Below are positions 10,380 to 20,930 of a stretch of 64,000 bases of DNA, piece after piece. The first letter of the stretch is position 1. Each line of letters opens with the position of its first letter. A program made the translations under genes and the position numbers. The stretch covers positions 62,798,883 to 62,862,882 of the forward strand of contig JBOZIK010000001.1 in the NCBI GenBank assembly GCA_051453625.1, in the 5' to 3' direction. This DNA comes from Welwitschia mirabilis. Lineage: Eukaryota; Gnetophyta; Gnetopsida; Welwitschiales. A model generated the notes under the pieces. It had not been told where the DNA came from, made no database searches, and saw only the letters and a program-made list of their open reading frames with translations.

Positions 10380-12420
10380 TGACATTATAGACATAATAGG
10401 GCAAAATTCTAGTGAGGCAATTGCATCATTCTTTTTTGGAATAACAATTATATTTGTGTAGTTAATATTCTTAGTTATTCTTTCTTGATTTAGCATATCA
10501 TTTTCCATGTCTATAAGATTTTGCTTATGTTTTGAATGCTACTAACAATCATCTCTATTTATTATATTTTAAAATGTTTTATAAGATGGTTTTAATATTT
10601 GGTATCTAACCATTTATAAAGATTAATATTTTTTATGGGTCCTTGGTTATCTTCCTGGAGATTTTTGTAGTAATTTTTAAAAAACTATATATATCTCTTT
10701 CTCTTCCATTATATTCCTTCCCTTTTATCTTATTTGTCTAATTTGATTCATTTGCATGTGGTAGTTTTCCTATTAAAAGAAGAATTTAAAGTGATGTTTC
10801 CATTTCTTAAATTATTTAATTCTTGATCTTTATTTCTAATAACATTTTTTCTAGTTATAAAGGTGATGTATATTAAATAGGATTTTTATTTCATTATTAG
10901 CATTGAGGAAGTTATTCTTCTATTCCTCTTGGACATTGCTAAGTTAACTAAGATAGTCCAATCTCCATGATTTAAAAATTATCCTATCCTTTTTGTTCCC
11001 TTTATTAAATATTACTTTTTACTTAGTTAGACTTCTAATAAAGACATCCTAGGGATTTATACCTTTGTAGTTCTACCATATTCTATTAATGATAGCTTAT
11101 AGATCCTCCCTATAAAACCAATATCATTCTACTTTAATTATATAATGGTGTAGTAAAGGCCCTCCATTTATAAAAAAATCAATCTATGATATAATATTTT
11201 TCTAAAAGAATCATGAGCAAAAGAAGGGGTGGTTACTATTAGGGCACTTGTAATCTAAGCCTATCAATTCTAGTTAAAATATTTCTAGTCCTTTGTCTTT
11301 TATTAAATTAGATAAACTTAGTATTTTTAATGTTCATATTATGCATATTATTTTTATGGATCATTATCAAGTATTCCTCCACTTCCCTTTGATTCTAGGA
11401 ATTGCTACCCCACTTTTTCCATTAATGTAGATATTAGTTAAAATTCCTTATAACCAATTGCTTATAAATATAGAACTTATCAGTCATGTTTACAAGGAGA
11501 GCTACCTTATATTTGTCATATTATGTGAATAAACCAATTTTTATGCTCTATAATATTAAAGGAAACTTTGCTAACTATTATATGTTTGCTTGCTCACTTA
11601 GAGTTAGCTACATACACCGTCTTCAATTGTTGGAGAAACATGCATTACTTGGTTGCTAAAAATTTGGTCTTTTGAATGTGAACTATATCTATGTTTCAAT
11701 GTTAAATAATATTAAAAAGTAATTTGTGTTTATAAGAGGTTTCCATTCCTTTTATGTTCTATGAGGTAACTATTATGGTTGTTTATTCTTTAGCCATTAT
11801 GTCTTTAAACTACATCTTTTAGTGTAATTTAAGATTTATTTGCTAAGTTTACTTTTGTCTCTCTATTCCTTCTCTCTTAGTTTATGGGTATACCCCTCAT
11901 ATTATTAAGTTCATTTCCCCTTATGTAAGGGGATATGTTCTCTAACGGGCATGTCCTCTGTTACCTCTCCTTCTAATTACTTTGTTATATTTTAAAGTTG
12001 ATTTTGTTTCTAAAATAACACTTAACCTTTTATATCACTTTCTCCAGCCTTTAAACGATTGCTTGGTAGGATAGCTTTAGTTATTTTATCTACCTCTGGG
12101 GTTTTCTTGATTACTAGTCTCTAAAACTACCTAATATTCAAGGGCATCAAATTTATTATGGTTTGCATTATCTAAAGCCATAGATTTCTTTTATAACTGT
12201 TTCTTCCTAAATTTGATTCTGCATTTTTTTTAAGTGCCCTAATTTCTCATAGAATTTACATGTGAGTTTTTTTACTTGAAATCCTTCTTATTGTACTCTT
12301 CCTTCTTATAGTAATCACATTTAATAGATTTCCATTTATAGAATTATTTTATATGTCCTCTTTAATCATAGATCTTACAAGGAAATAGTGTCTATTCATA
12401 TTTCACTGCAAGTATTTTGA
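10380..12420 (-). pseudogene. LINE-1, 5' half: zinc-knuckle region, endonuclease, start of reverse transcriptase
   Basis: Minus-strand translation gives, in order: two cysteine/histidine knuckle-like segments near 12345-12200 (CDYYKKEEYNKKDF and CKFYEKLGHLKK, each missing some ligands), as in ORF1 or gag-like proteins; the start of an apurinic endonuclease near 11785-11655 (NIKGMETSYKHKLL, then IDIVHIQKTKF, where the catalytic Glu of 'QETK' has become Lys); ILTRIDRL near 11285-11258, matching 'RIDRFLVS'; an 'FF..' segment typical of the link between endonuclease and RT near 10700; and TNIIVIPKKND near 10440-10400, matching 'LIPK' at the start of the RT. Stops occur throughout. It continues, after the inserted LTR, at 8956. 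Confidence 0.8.
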
Positions 12421-13320
12421 AACATCATTAGACTAAAATTGAATATGATTTATTTTCTTCATTCTATTGAAGGTTGTTCAAATATAAAATTAAGCTAAAA
12501 TAGATCATGAGACTTTAGCTATGATTTGGAGTGTTTTAGTTAATCTTCAAAAACTCTGAGCTACCTGCTATAGAAATTGGCCCTTTATGGAACTTTATTA
12601 AAATGTTTAAAATTCCAATCTACAATGGAATACTATCAAATAAATTTTATCATATTAGGCTCCTAGCTTTTAAGGAGTTAGGGCTATGCCCCTTGATCTA
12701 AAGACCAAGGGTCTTTTATAAGAATTTTTTCTTTATTAACTTTAAATTGAAAATAAAAAGGAAATAGCCCTTTTGATAAATCCATAACCTTAATAGAGCT
12801 TATGGTTCCCAAGTTTGAGGCAACCTAAAATTAAAAATGATTTAATCATAGATAAGAATACACTAAAACAAAACTATCAAAAAAATAAAACCAAAATCTA
12901 GCCTCGACTTCAAAGCATACTTGATCTGGTATTACAAATCTTAAGGTGTTGCCTTGTAAAGTTTAGGATATTTGCTCCATACCTTGAAAGGAGACCTAAA
13001 AAACACTTAGACTGAGAGATAACATTATATTCCACTCTTCTAACATACTCACCTATCCTCATAACATGATATTTACTATCTAACATAGATTCTACTGACC
13101 CGTGCAATGGTTCATCCCAACAGTTCTATTATAAAATCCTAGGAAAAAAGGCACTTGTAGGTAAAATTATAGTTTTGATGATTCCACTTATTAAATAAAT
13201 TATATCATTATGTGGGTAGGTAAAATTATAGAGCATTGAATCATGAAAATCATCAATCTAAATCAAACCCCAAAGTTCATAGTACATAGAAATTTCATTT
13301 TAGATTTCATAAATCACAAT
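12420..13320. other. Unassigned region between LINE-1 and the minisatellite
   Basis: A 65-codon minus-strand open stretch at 12910-13107 has no motif I recognise and is short enough to be chance. The segment could be the LINE 5' end, or the outer part of the copia LTR to its right. Confidence 0.3.
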
Positions 13321-13770
13321 TAACTAAAAATGTTTGCATACTTGAAGACATTTATAGAAAAAAAACATCTACTACATCAAAGAAATCTATGCTAAACTAG
13401 ATTTTAAACAAAGAGAAAGATGTTTATTTTGATGAAGATGTCTATACTAAATTCAGGACCTAATACAAGTAAAATACATATAGCATATTAAAGACGTCTA
13501 TGCTACTTTAGCTATTGGAAGAAATATACATAGTTAAAGGAGTTTATACTAAACTAGAAGAGGTAAGAGAGATAAAAATGTATTTTGATGAATTATGTAC
13601 ATCTCAAGTAATTAATAAAGTTTTACATCTTGAACTCATGATCACTAAGGATCATAAAAACTATAGTTCGAGTTTCATTAAAATCTGGGCAGTTTTACTA
13701 GAGATGTTTTCCATGTTGAAGATATCTACTTGATAAGAGACATCTATCATCTTGAGGATGTATATCCTAA
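13320..13770. repeat. Decayed minisatellite built on a 'gaagacgtctatact' core
   Basis: Variants of one core recur irregularly: 'gaagacatttata' near 13344, 'aagaaatctatgctaaac' near 13380, 'gaagatgtctatactaaa' near 13434, 'aaagacgtctatgct' near 13490, 'aaaggagtttatactaaac' near 13536, 'gaagatatctact' near 13718 and 'gaggatgtatatcct' near 13755. Spacing is about 20-50 bp or more. An open frame at 13515-13733 is probably a by-product of the repeat, and I do not call it a gene. The array may lie in the LTR of the copia element that follows. Confidence 0.55.
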
Positions 13771-14515
13771 AACTTTGTGAAAAATGAAATATCCATTATG
13801 CACTCAATGCTCAATCATCTTTATATTTTGTACAATGGTTACATGTTTTTAAATAGCTATCTCTCTAGGGTAATAGCAAGAAAGATATAAAGGCACAAAG
13901 AGAGTAAAATAACATGTACATAATGCATGAACATACAAGTAATTTGTACTACACAAGAATCTTTTTTCCTATCTTTTTAAGGGATTATCTAGTGAATATA
14001 TCTTTAGATCACTGGATCTTATAAAGCTACATCACTCTGATCTTTGACACTCATGGGTAAAAATAACAAAGATGAACTCAAGCACCTCATCAAAGAGATA
14101 TCATTTTAGGCTTGTTGTTTTGTTTGTTATCATTATTTTTGAAACTAAATTATAAGACTATTATATTTTTGAATACATTAATTATAGTTCATTTCTTATT
14201 ATCAAAACATAAGATCCCTTACTAAGGTTCCATACTATAAGGAAACCCTTATATGGTTGTGCTTCTATGAGTGCTTGTAAGTATATTTATATTATTGTTT
14301 TATTGAATATCCTTGAGGGAAAGAGAGTGTTATCTTAAAAGGAGAATCTCAATTGTATATAAAGTTTCTACTACTCCAAAAATGCTATTTTTATAGGTTA
14401 AGAATATTCAAAGTTAAGAGAGAAAGCTACCTTTATATGTGAACATACCTAGGTTGGGGAAGCACATAAATCTAGTAAGGTATTTATTACATAGTTTTTT
14501 AATTTCTTTTAGCTG
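13770..14515 (+). mobile_element. Probable 5' LTR region of copia element E
   Basis: This lies directly upstream of a tRNA-iMet-type primer-binding site and a copia gag, so an LTR is expected here. It contains a TATA-like stretch ('ttgtatataaagtttc' near 14353). I cannot find the LTR start or a matching 3' LTR in the window, so its limits are a guess. Confidence 0.4.
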
Positions 14516-14872
14516 AACTTATTTTTGGTAGAATTTATTCATCCCTTCCATTTGCATTCAATGATCCTCATGTGGTATCAAATTAGGTACTCATAAATAG
14601 GAGCTAAACTTNNNNNNNNNNNNNNNNNNNNNNNNNNNNNNNNNNNNNNNNNNNNNNNNNNNNNNNNNNNNNNNNNNNNNNNNNNNNNNNNNNNNNNNNN
14701 NNNNNNNNNNNTCCATTTGCATTCAATGATTCTCATGTGGTATCAAATTAGGTACTCATAAATAGTAGCTAAACTTATTTTTTGTAGAATATATTCACCT
14801 CTTCCATTTGCATTCAATGATCCTCATGTGGTATCAAATTAGGCACTTATAAATAGAAGTAACATCCTTAAG
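14515..14872 (+). repeat. Triplicated primer-binding region of copia element E
   Basis: The unit 'ccttccatttgcattcaatg' followed by 'tcctcatgtggtatcaaatt' occurs three times in direct orientation, with TGGTATCA at 14573, 14738 and 14829. TGGTATCA is the start of the standard Ty1/copia primer-binding site complementary to tRNA-iMet (usually TGGTATCAGAGC). Copies 2 and 3 are contiguous, 91 bp apart; copies 1 and 2 are separated by a 100-N gap. Only the last copy continues directly into the leader and gag. Confidence 0.75.
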
Positions 14873-14874
14873 TG

Positions 14875-16110
14875 AACTATGAAAGGGGTGTCATCTGTCA
14901 GACATCCACTCTTCAATGGAAGTAATTATGACTATTGAAAGATAAGGATCTAGGTGTACTTACAATCTTATGAGTTTTAGATTTGATAAATCATTTAAGA
15001 TGGATATTGAAAATCTATAATAACCATAGTAGATGTTGTGGGAAATTCCATAAAACAAATCAAACCTTGAAGNNNNNNNNNNNNNNNNNNNNNNNNNNNN
15101 NNNNNNNNNNNNNNNNNNNNNNNNNNNNNNNNNNNNNNNNNNNNNNNNNNNNNNNNNNNNNNNNNNNNNNNNTCCATAAAACAAATCAAACCTTGAAGGA
15201 ACTAGTAAGATAAAGAAAAGGTAGCCTTCATGTATGGCTCAAAAGTAAAGAATGCTCTCCACTTAACCTTACAATGGAGTAATTCAATAGAATAGTTGAA
15301 TGTAAAACTACATAAGAAATATGAAATGTTCTAGTAAGGATATATATAGTAACCTTATCATCAAGAAATCAAAGCTTCTTATTTGGATAAATTAGTTTCA
15401 AAATCTCAANNNNNNNNNNNNNNNNNNNNNNNNNNNNNNNNNNNNNNNNNNNNNNNNNNNNNNNNNNNNNNNNNNNNNNNNNNNNNNNNNNNNNNNNNNN
15501 NNNNNNNNNNTCCAAATGTCTATTAGATTCTTAATTCTAGAATATAGACCTAAGATAACTACCATGGAAGAATCAAGATATTTTAAATTAATAAAGATTA
15601 AAAAATTAAAAAGTGCTCTAATAGCATGTGAGGTCAATATTATTCAAGATGGTGTTTCGAAAGAGAATTCTATTGATCTTAAAGTTAGTGAAAATACAAT
15701 AAAAATTTCAAAATAAAAAACAAAAAAAGAATCAAATGGAAAAGACTCTCAAGATGATGTGGATGAAGAACTTATTCTCATCACAAGATGAGTTAAAGAC
15801 TTCTTTCATGTAAAAATAAAAAAAGGAGGAGTATCAACAATCATTCATATTTCAAGATATAGGTAAATCCAAAGGTAAGATTTCTAGTAGTTCTTCATTT
15901 TCTTCTAAGTCTAATATTTCCAAGTTAGAATGTTGGATGTGTGAAGGACAAGAAAACATAGCCTCAAAATGTTCTAGTTTTAACAGATTCAAAAAAAAAA
16001 AAAGCATAAAAGAAAGAGCCCAAGAAAAGGAGATCTTTCTTTATAAGATGGAATAATGATGAGGATGTAACTCAAGTATAAATGTCTAATGATGAAAAAG
16101 CTCATCCATC
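14875..16110 (+). pseudogene. Ty1/copia gag polyprotein relic (element E)
   Basis: Plus-strand translation matches the plant copia gag in order. Near 14887-14945 RHPLFNGSNYDY then KIRI and LQSYEF matches 'PPLFDGTNY.YWK.RM..YLQS'. After the gap at 15073-15172, the stretch 15215-15330 matches 'ALN....EFNR...C.TAKEIWD'. At 15540-15700 ITTMEESRYF, LKSALIACEVNI and SKENSIDLKVSEN match 'VTAIEES.DL..L....L..YE'. At 15925-15965 CWMCEGQENIASKC is a CCHC zinc knuckle with His replaced by Asn. Gag coats the element RNA in virus-like particles. Stops, frameshifts and two gaps show it is dead, and no pol is visible downstream. Confidence 0.8.
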
Positions 16111-17090
16111 CTACATGATCATTGTACATATCCAAAAGGAAAATGATGAAAGAACAGAATAATTTTAATTAGATAGTGAAGGTAAAACATATATGAAATA
16201 TTAATTATGAATCCATCTTGAAGGCATCTAATAAAGAAGAAATGCACATCCTTAATTTTTTCATGATTAACGAACTAAATAAAGTACATGTTTACTAATT
16301 CCATCACCATTTGTTAAAGTTGATGGAAAATTATTTTAGATAAATTTCCACTCTTTATCTTGATAGATCATCTTCTCTAAAAGAATTTTGTAGTTATTTA
16401 TCCTTTTAAGTTAAGGTTTAAAATTTTTTACCAATTCAAAATTCCTAGGGCTTCCATAGTGGTCCTCCTAGAAATGGTAATATGAGTTTTCTAGAGTATT
16501 GAAGTTTCATTTTTCCATTTCCTATAAAATTTGATGGTGTTATAATTAGGATTTATTAGCATCATGTTCCATTCCCTTTGCATGACCAAATCCCACAATT
16601 CATGGCATTATTGATATCTAGAAGTAAAGTCTAATTCATATAGGTGGTTCTTTCTCATGTCTATTGCTATTATTTCTCTCCACTATCTTTTTGATGTTTT
16701 TACTATGTAGGCTAAAGTAAAGTAAACTATTTAAAAAATATATGCATTTTTATGCTTCCATGCTTACAACTAAAAAAAACTATAAATACTCAAGTTTAAA
16801 ATAACTATGACAAGTTAATTCCAAAATAGAATTAATAATAGGGTAAAGTTAGCCATCCAATTATAGTAATTAAAGAGGTGGAAGATGAATTCATTATCAT
16901 GTATACATGTATACATTTCTAATAGGCTTGAGAAACCCTAAGTCCTCAACTATGATGCTTATCACCTATCATAATTACTTTTTTTATAGAATCTAGATAA
17001 ATATTTTAATTTTCTTAGGTATGATTTTAATTATAACTACATCATCATATATTCCTTACTATATTTTATAGTTAAAACTTCCTTATCAGT
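16110..17090. other. Unassigned AT-rich DNA after the copia gag
   Basis: A short stretch near 16160-16185 loosely resembles the 'LDSGAS' protease start, but not enough for a call. The rest shows no family motif on either strand. Confidence 0.3.
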
Positions 17091-19551
17091 TTAGTCTAAC
17101 TCCACCCCTAAGAAATTAAGAATATGATGAATTTTAATAATGTTTTTTCATAGTTTATAGCTACTCTGCTAATGTAGATTATACTTATGATTCATTAACC
17201 TAACCCAAGTAACCTCTCCATCATCCTACTTCATAATTGTTTTGCACTACCAATAATAATTATGTCTTCATTGTTACTAATACCTAACCCCCATAACTCC
17301 TTAGTCTTTTAACATTTATCCAATGGTTAGGTGAACTCTATATTTATCTTTTCTTCTTAACCAAAATAAATATTATAAAGGATATATTAATACTTTAATA
17401 AACTTTCTTTAGCAATTACAACCATTGTGCATTGAGCTATTGAATCTATATAAGTATTAACTAGTAAACCCTTAGCTTCAACAGATAAGAATCTATTACA
17501 TAGTTTGTGCATCTACTCTTAATGCACTTTAGAAGATGCTTTTAGGTACTGATTCTAGATTAAGTTTTAAGAGGAATTACTAGATAAATATTTAATTCTA
17601 GTTCTTAAATTAAAATTTTAATAGTAATAACTCTCCTCTTATTAATATTAGTATTGAAAAAGTAGATTTTGGGTTTCTTCTAGCTTATTCTTGTAATATT
17701 TTAAAACTTATTAATTCTCTTGATTATTTACTTAATGTCCCATTTGATGGCCTTAATAGATAGCATGATAGCATTTTCATAGTGAATATTTAATAAGATT
17801 TGACTATTAACTAAAATGCCTTTAGCTTTATGCTTTTTCAAACTAGCCCTTAATACATCCATGTCTATAATAAATAGGAAGGGTAAAAGTGGGTTTTCTT
17901 TCCTTATCCCTCTATTAGAATTAGAAATACCATATATCTTTCCATTTACTTAAGTAAGAGTCTAGCCATTTTTTTAAGGTGTAAAACCAGATCCATAAAC
18001 TTCATAGGACATCCTTCTTATAATGGAACACTTTTAATGATTTCTACTTGATAATATCATAAGCTTTTACAATATTTAATTTACCAAAAATCATATAAAA
18101 TTCTCTTTATTTATAGGTATGAATCAATTTATGATTAAGAAATATTTAATTCTAAGTGTACCTTACTTTAAAAAAAAACTTGTTTGAGTTAAATAGAGAA
18201 ATTTAAAAAGGGTTGATCCTAGCTTGTAAACCAATGCCTTGATAAGAATTCTATATATAATATTATGCACTCTAGTATGGCAAAAATTAGGTTATTTTTT
18301 ACAGAATAATTATACTATTTGTAAAATTTATTCCTTTATGGATTTTTTATTTTCATAGCATTATTATATTCTCTAGTAGATAGGGGACAAATATTTTATA
18401 AAATTTAGAAGATCAATCATCTTGCCCAATATTATATTGTTTTAAATAATTTTTATTCCATTACCAATTTCCTACATATAAAATTTATCATAAATTGATT
18501 TTTTTTTTTATTTAGGATTTTCCTTCATTTTGATGTCATCTACTCTTTTCTGAAGATTATTATAATAATTTTCAAGATGATTTATTATCTATTTTACTTC
18601 TTTTATTTTTTTATGTTAAAGCTTAGTCTTTTAATTTGATTACTTTTTATCTTTTTTAAATAAATAAGGAAAAGAAATTTAGTAGTTCTCATCTTCTTTT
18701 AGCCATTAAACTATGGATTTCTAATATTAATAGCTCTTTTCATTTCTATATAGCTTATGAAGATTCACTAGGGTTTAACTTTCCCATCAACATCCAAAGT
18801 ATCTACTTCTTCTTTGCTTTAGAATGCCTCTAATTACAATAAGATATCCTTTCTTTTAATCTTAAAATTAATTTCATCTTTTTCATCTTAAAGTTTAAGC
18901 TTTAATTTTGGGTGATTAAAGGCCTTATGAAGAATAACCAAGGGTCTATTCCTTTATATTGGCTTCACATCTTCTAAATCAAATCATCTAAACTTTCTCT
19001 ATTAATAATAGTATCTCTCTAATTTGAAACTATTATGGCAGGGAGCATTCATCCCTATTTTTAAAAGAATGGGCTTGTGATCAAATCGTATTCTTAAGAG
19101 CCTTCTTAATTAACATAGAAAATATCTATCCCTTATTCCTATTATCCATGCTTTATCAAATCTAATAAGAATTTTCTTAGTTCCATTATTAGACCAAAAA
19201 AATGCTATTTGTAATATTTAAATCATATAAATAATTTCATTGAGTCAACTATAAGTAATAATTGTCTTTAGAATCATTCCAATACTTACTTCAAAATTTC
19301 TCCCATGTATAGATAAATTGTTTGAAATTATCAATACTCACCCATTGGTAAGATTATATCTTTTTGTCAAATCTTGTGGAATTATAATTCTAAGATAATC
19401 ATTCTAAGATTCATAAAAATTAGTTAAGATTATCTCTTCCACCTAAATAGTAATATATTAACTAGTTGTTTCCAATGCTTGAAAGGGAAATTTTCAAGCA
19501 TAAATAATTACCCTCACCCTACTTATTCTTATCATGAAGTTTACTTATAAT
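17090..19551 (-). pseudogene. LINE-2, L1-type retrotransposon: endonuclease end and reverse transcriptase
   Basis: Minus-strand translation shows the C-terminal endonuclease near 19200-19030: KKILIRFDKAWI matches 'RIDRFL.S..W', and FDHKPILL matches 'SDHFPILL'. Near 17932-17860 there is RGIRKENPLLPFLFIIDMDV, matching the 'RGIRQGDPLSPFLFI' block, followed by LKKHKAKGI. At 17790-17765 IHYENAIML sits where FADDTIL is expected, so both catalytic Asp residues are lost (one now Glu, one Asn). The 5' end is cut at 19551/19552, where a family A LTR begins. No zf-RVT domain was recognised at the 3' side, so the 3' limit is approximate. Confidence 0.75.
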
Positions 19552-20905
19552 TGCTAACACATAAACATTGACATTCTAATCAAGTTGATTGACCAGTTTA
19601 TCTTAATGAAAGACATTAATATAATTGAGTTATCATAAAAGCATATTTTTTGTTTATTTTCTATATTAATTATGGACTTATTATCTTTTCTTGGAATTTT
19701 TAGAATATTTATTTCACTTTGAATACATGCCTTAAAATGATGATTATCTAGGCTAAAATAGTGATGTCACTGTCTAGGTTACCTAGTGCCACTGGTCTTT
19801 TCAAGTGGAGTACTTTAATTTTTACATTTCTAACATGTCATATAAAATTAAGTCAAATGTAGTTATAGCTTAATCAAGTTCCACCTTGATAATAACTTAC
19901 ATCTTTGATAACACGTGGTAGTAATGATAATGATAAGTAGTAGTGACACGTGATAATATTAAGTAGGATGACAGTGGAGACACATGACAGCATTAGTGAT
20001 TAGCAGAAGCAGCAGCATCTAAAAGACAATTGTTGCACTTGTCATGATGATTTTTATCTAATACAAGATGATAAATACTTCACCTAATGCTACATGCCAT
20101 AATTTATAACCACTTATCTAATACTATAAGACAAAGCGTTGTAATCATTCCCCACCCCATCCTTACCTATAAAGGGCCTTGAGTTCTTTATTATAATATT
20201 GTTCATTTTTGGTAAAAGAATAGAACCTTGGAGCATTAAGTTGATATGGCCTTCTAACGTCTTCTTTGGAGACTTAGCTTGCTTTCAAGGATAGTTTGAA
20301 AAGTTCTTCTAGCTTTTTTATATCTCTGATATAATGTGTTTTGCTTTGATTCAATACTAAAAAGTTATTTTCTTTTAATTATTAATCACAATTCATCTTA
20401 TACGAGGAACACTTAAGTAATAATGCAACTATCAAGATTTTTTGGTCAACTGAGTAAATTCAATTAGTTAATTGGTCTAATTCTTAATAATTTCATGGAT
20501 CTTTAGTACTTAAAGTTATTACTTTCCATTTTTATTATAAGGCTATAAAGGATTAGTGAGTTTCAAATTCACAAACACTCATATGGTAAATGAGATTATG
20601 TCATCATAACCTGAGGCATCATACTTAATAGTTTAAAGTTTATTTAAATAAAGTAAAACATATGATTAAATTAGGAATTGTAGAAGAATAAATTGGATGA
20701 ACAATTAGATCTTACTTACTTCTCACTTTTCTAAATGAATTTTCAAGACTAATTTCTTAACCTTTCTTTTTGCCTTTTCTTTTATAACTTATAAGATAAG
20801 CAAGATTGTGTAATTTCTATTTAGCTAATTCCAATTATCCCTATGGAATAATGATACTAAGTGTTAACTTAGTTTTAAATTTATTTCATGTACTAAAAAA
20901 GTGAA
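19552..20905 (+). mobile_element. LTR family A, 5' LTR of element A1
   Basis: It starts TGCTAACACATAAACATTGA, aligning with TGTTAACATGTAAAAATTAC at the start of the minus-strand copy, and continues with shared blocks: 'cagtttatctta' near 19595, 'cacgtggtagtaatg' near 19914, the TATA-like 'ctataaagggccttgag' near 20167, and 'cttgctttcaagg' near 20278. It ends just before the primer-binding site at 20911. Length of about 1.35 kb agrees with the lone LTR at 8957-10325. LINE-2 lies directly to the left. Confidence 0.75.
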
Positions 20906-20910
20906 TAGAT

Positions 20911-20930
20911 TTTGGTGTCGTTACCATGAA
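20911..20930 (+). promoter_or_regulatory. Primer-binding site, tRNA-Asp type, element A1
   Basis: TTTGGTGTCGTTACCATGAA aligns with the Athila/Tat site TGGCGCCGTTGCCGGGGA. All differences are C-to-T or G-to-A except one G-to-T. It fixes the orientation of element A1 as plus. Confidence 0.75.

Noticed and set aside
12910-13107. Minus-strand open stretch as part of a copia or LINE protein
   Set aside because: Only vague resemblance; no diagnostic residues.
13515-13733. 72-codon plus-strand open stretch in the minisatellite
   Set aside because: It coincides with repeat units and shows no motif; openness follows from the repeat.
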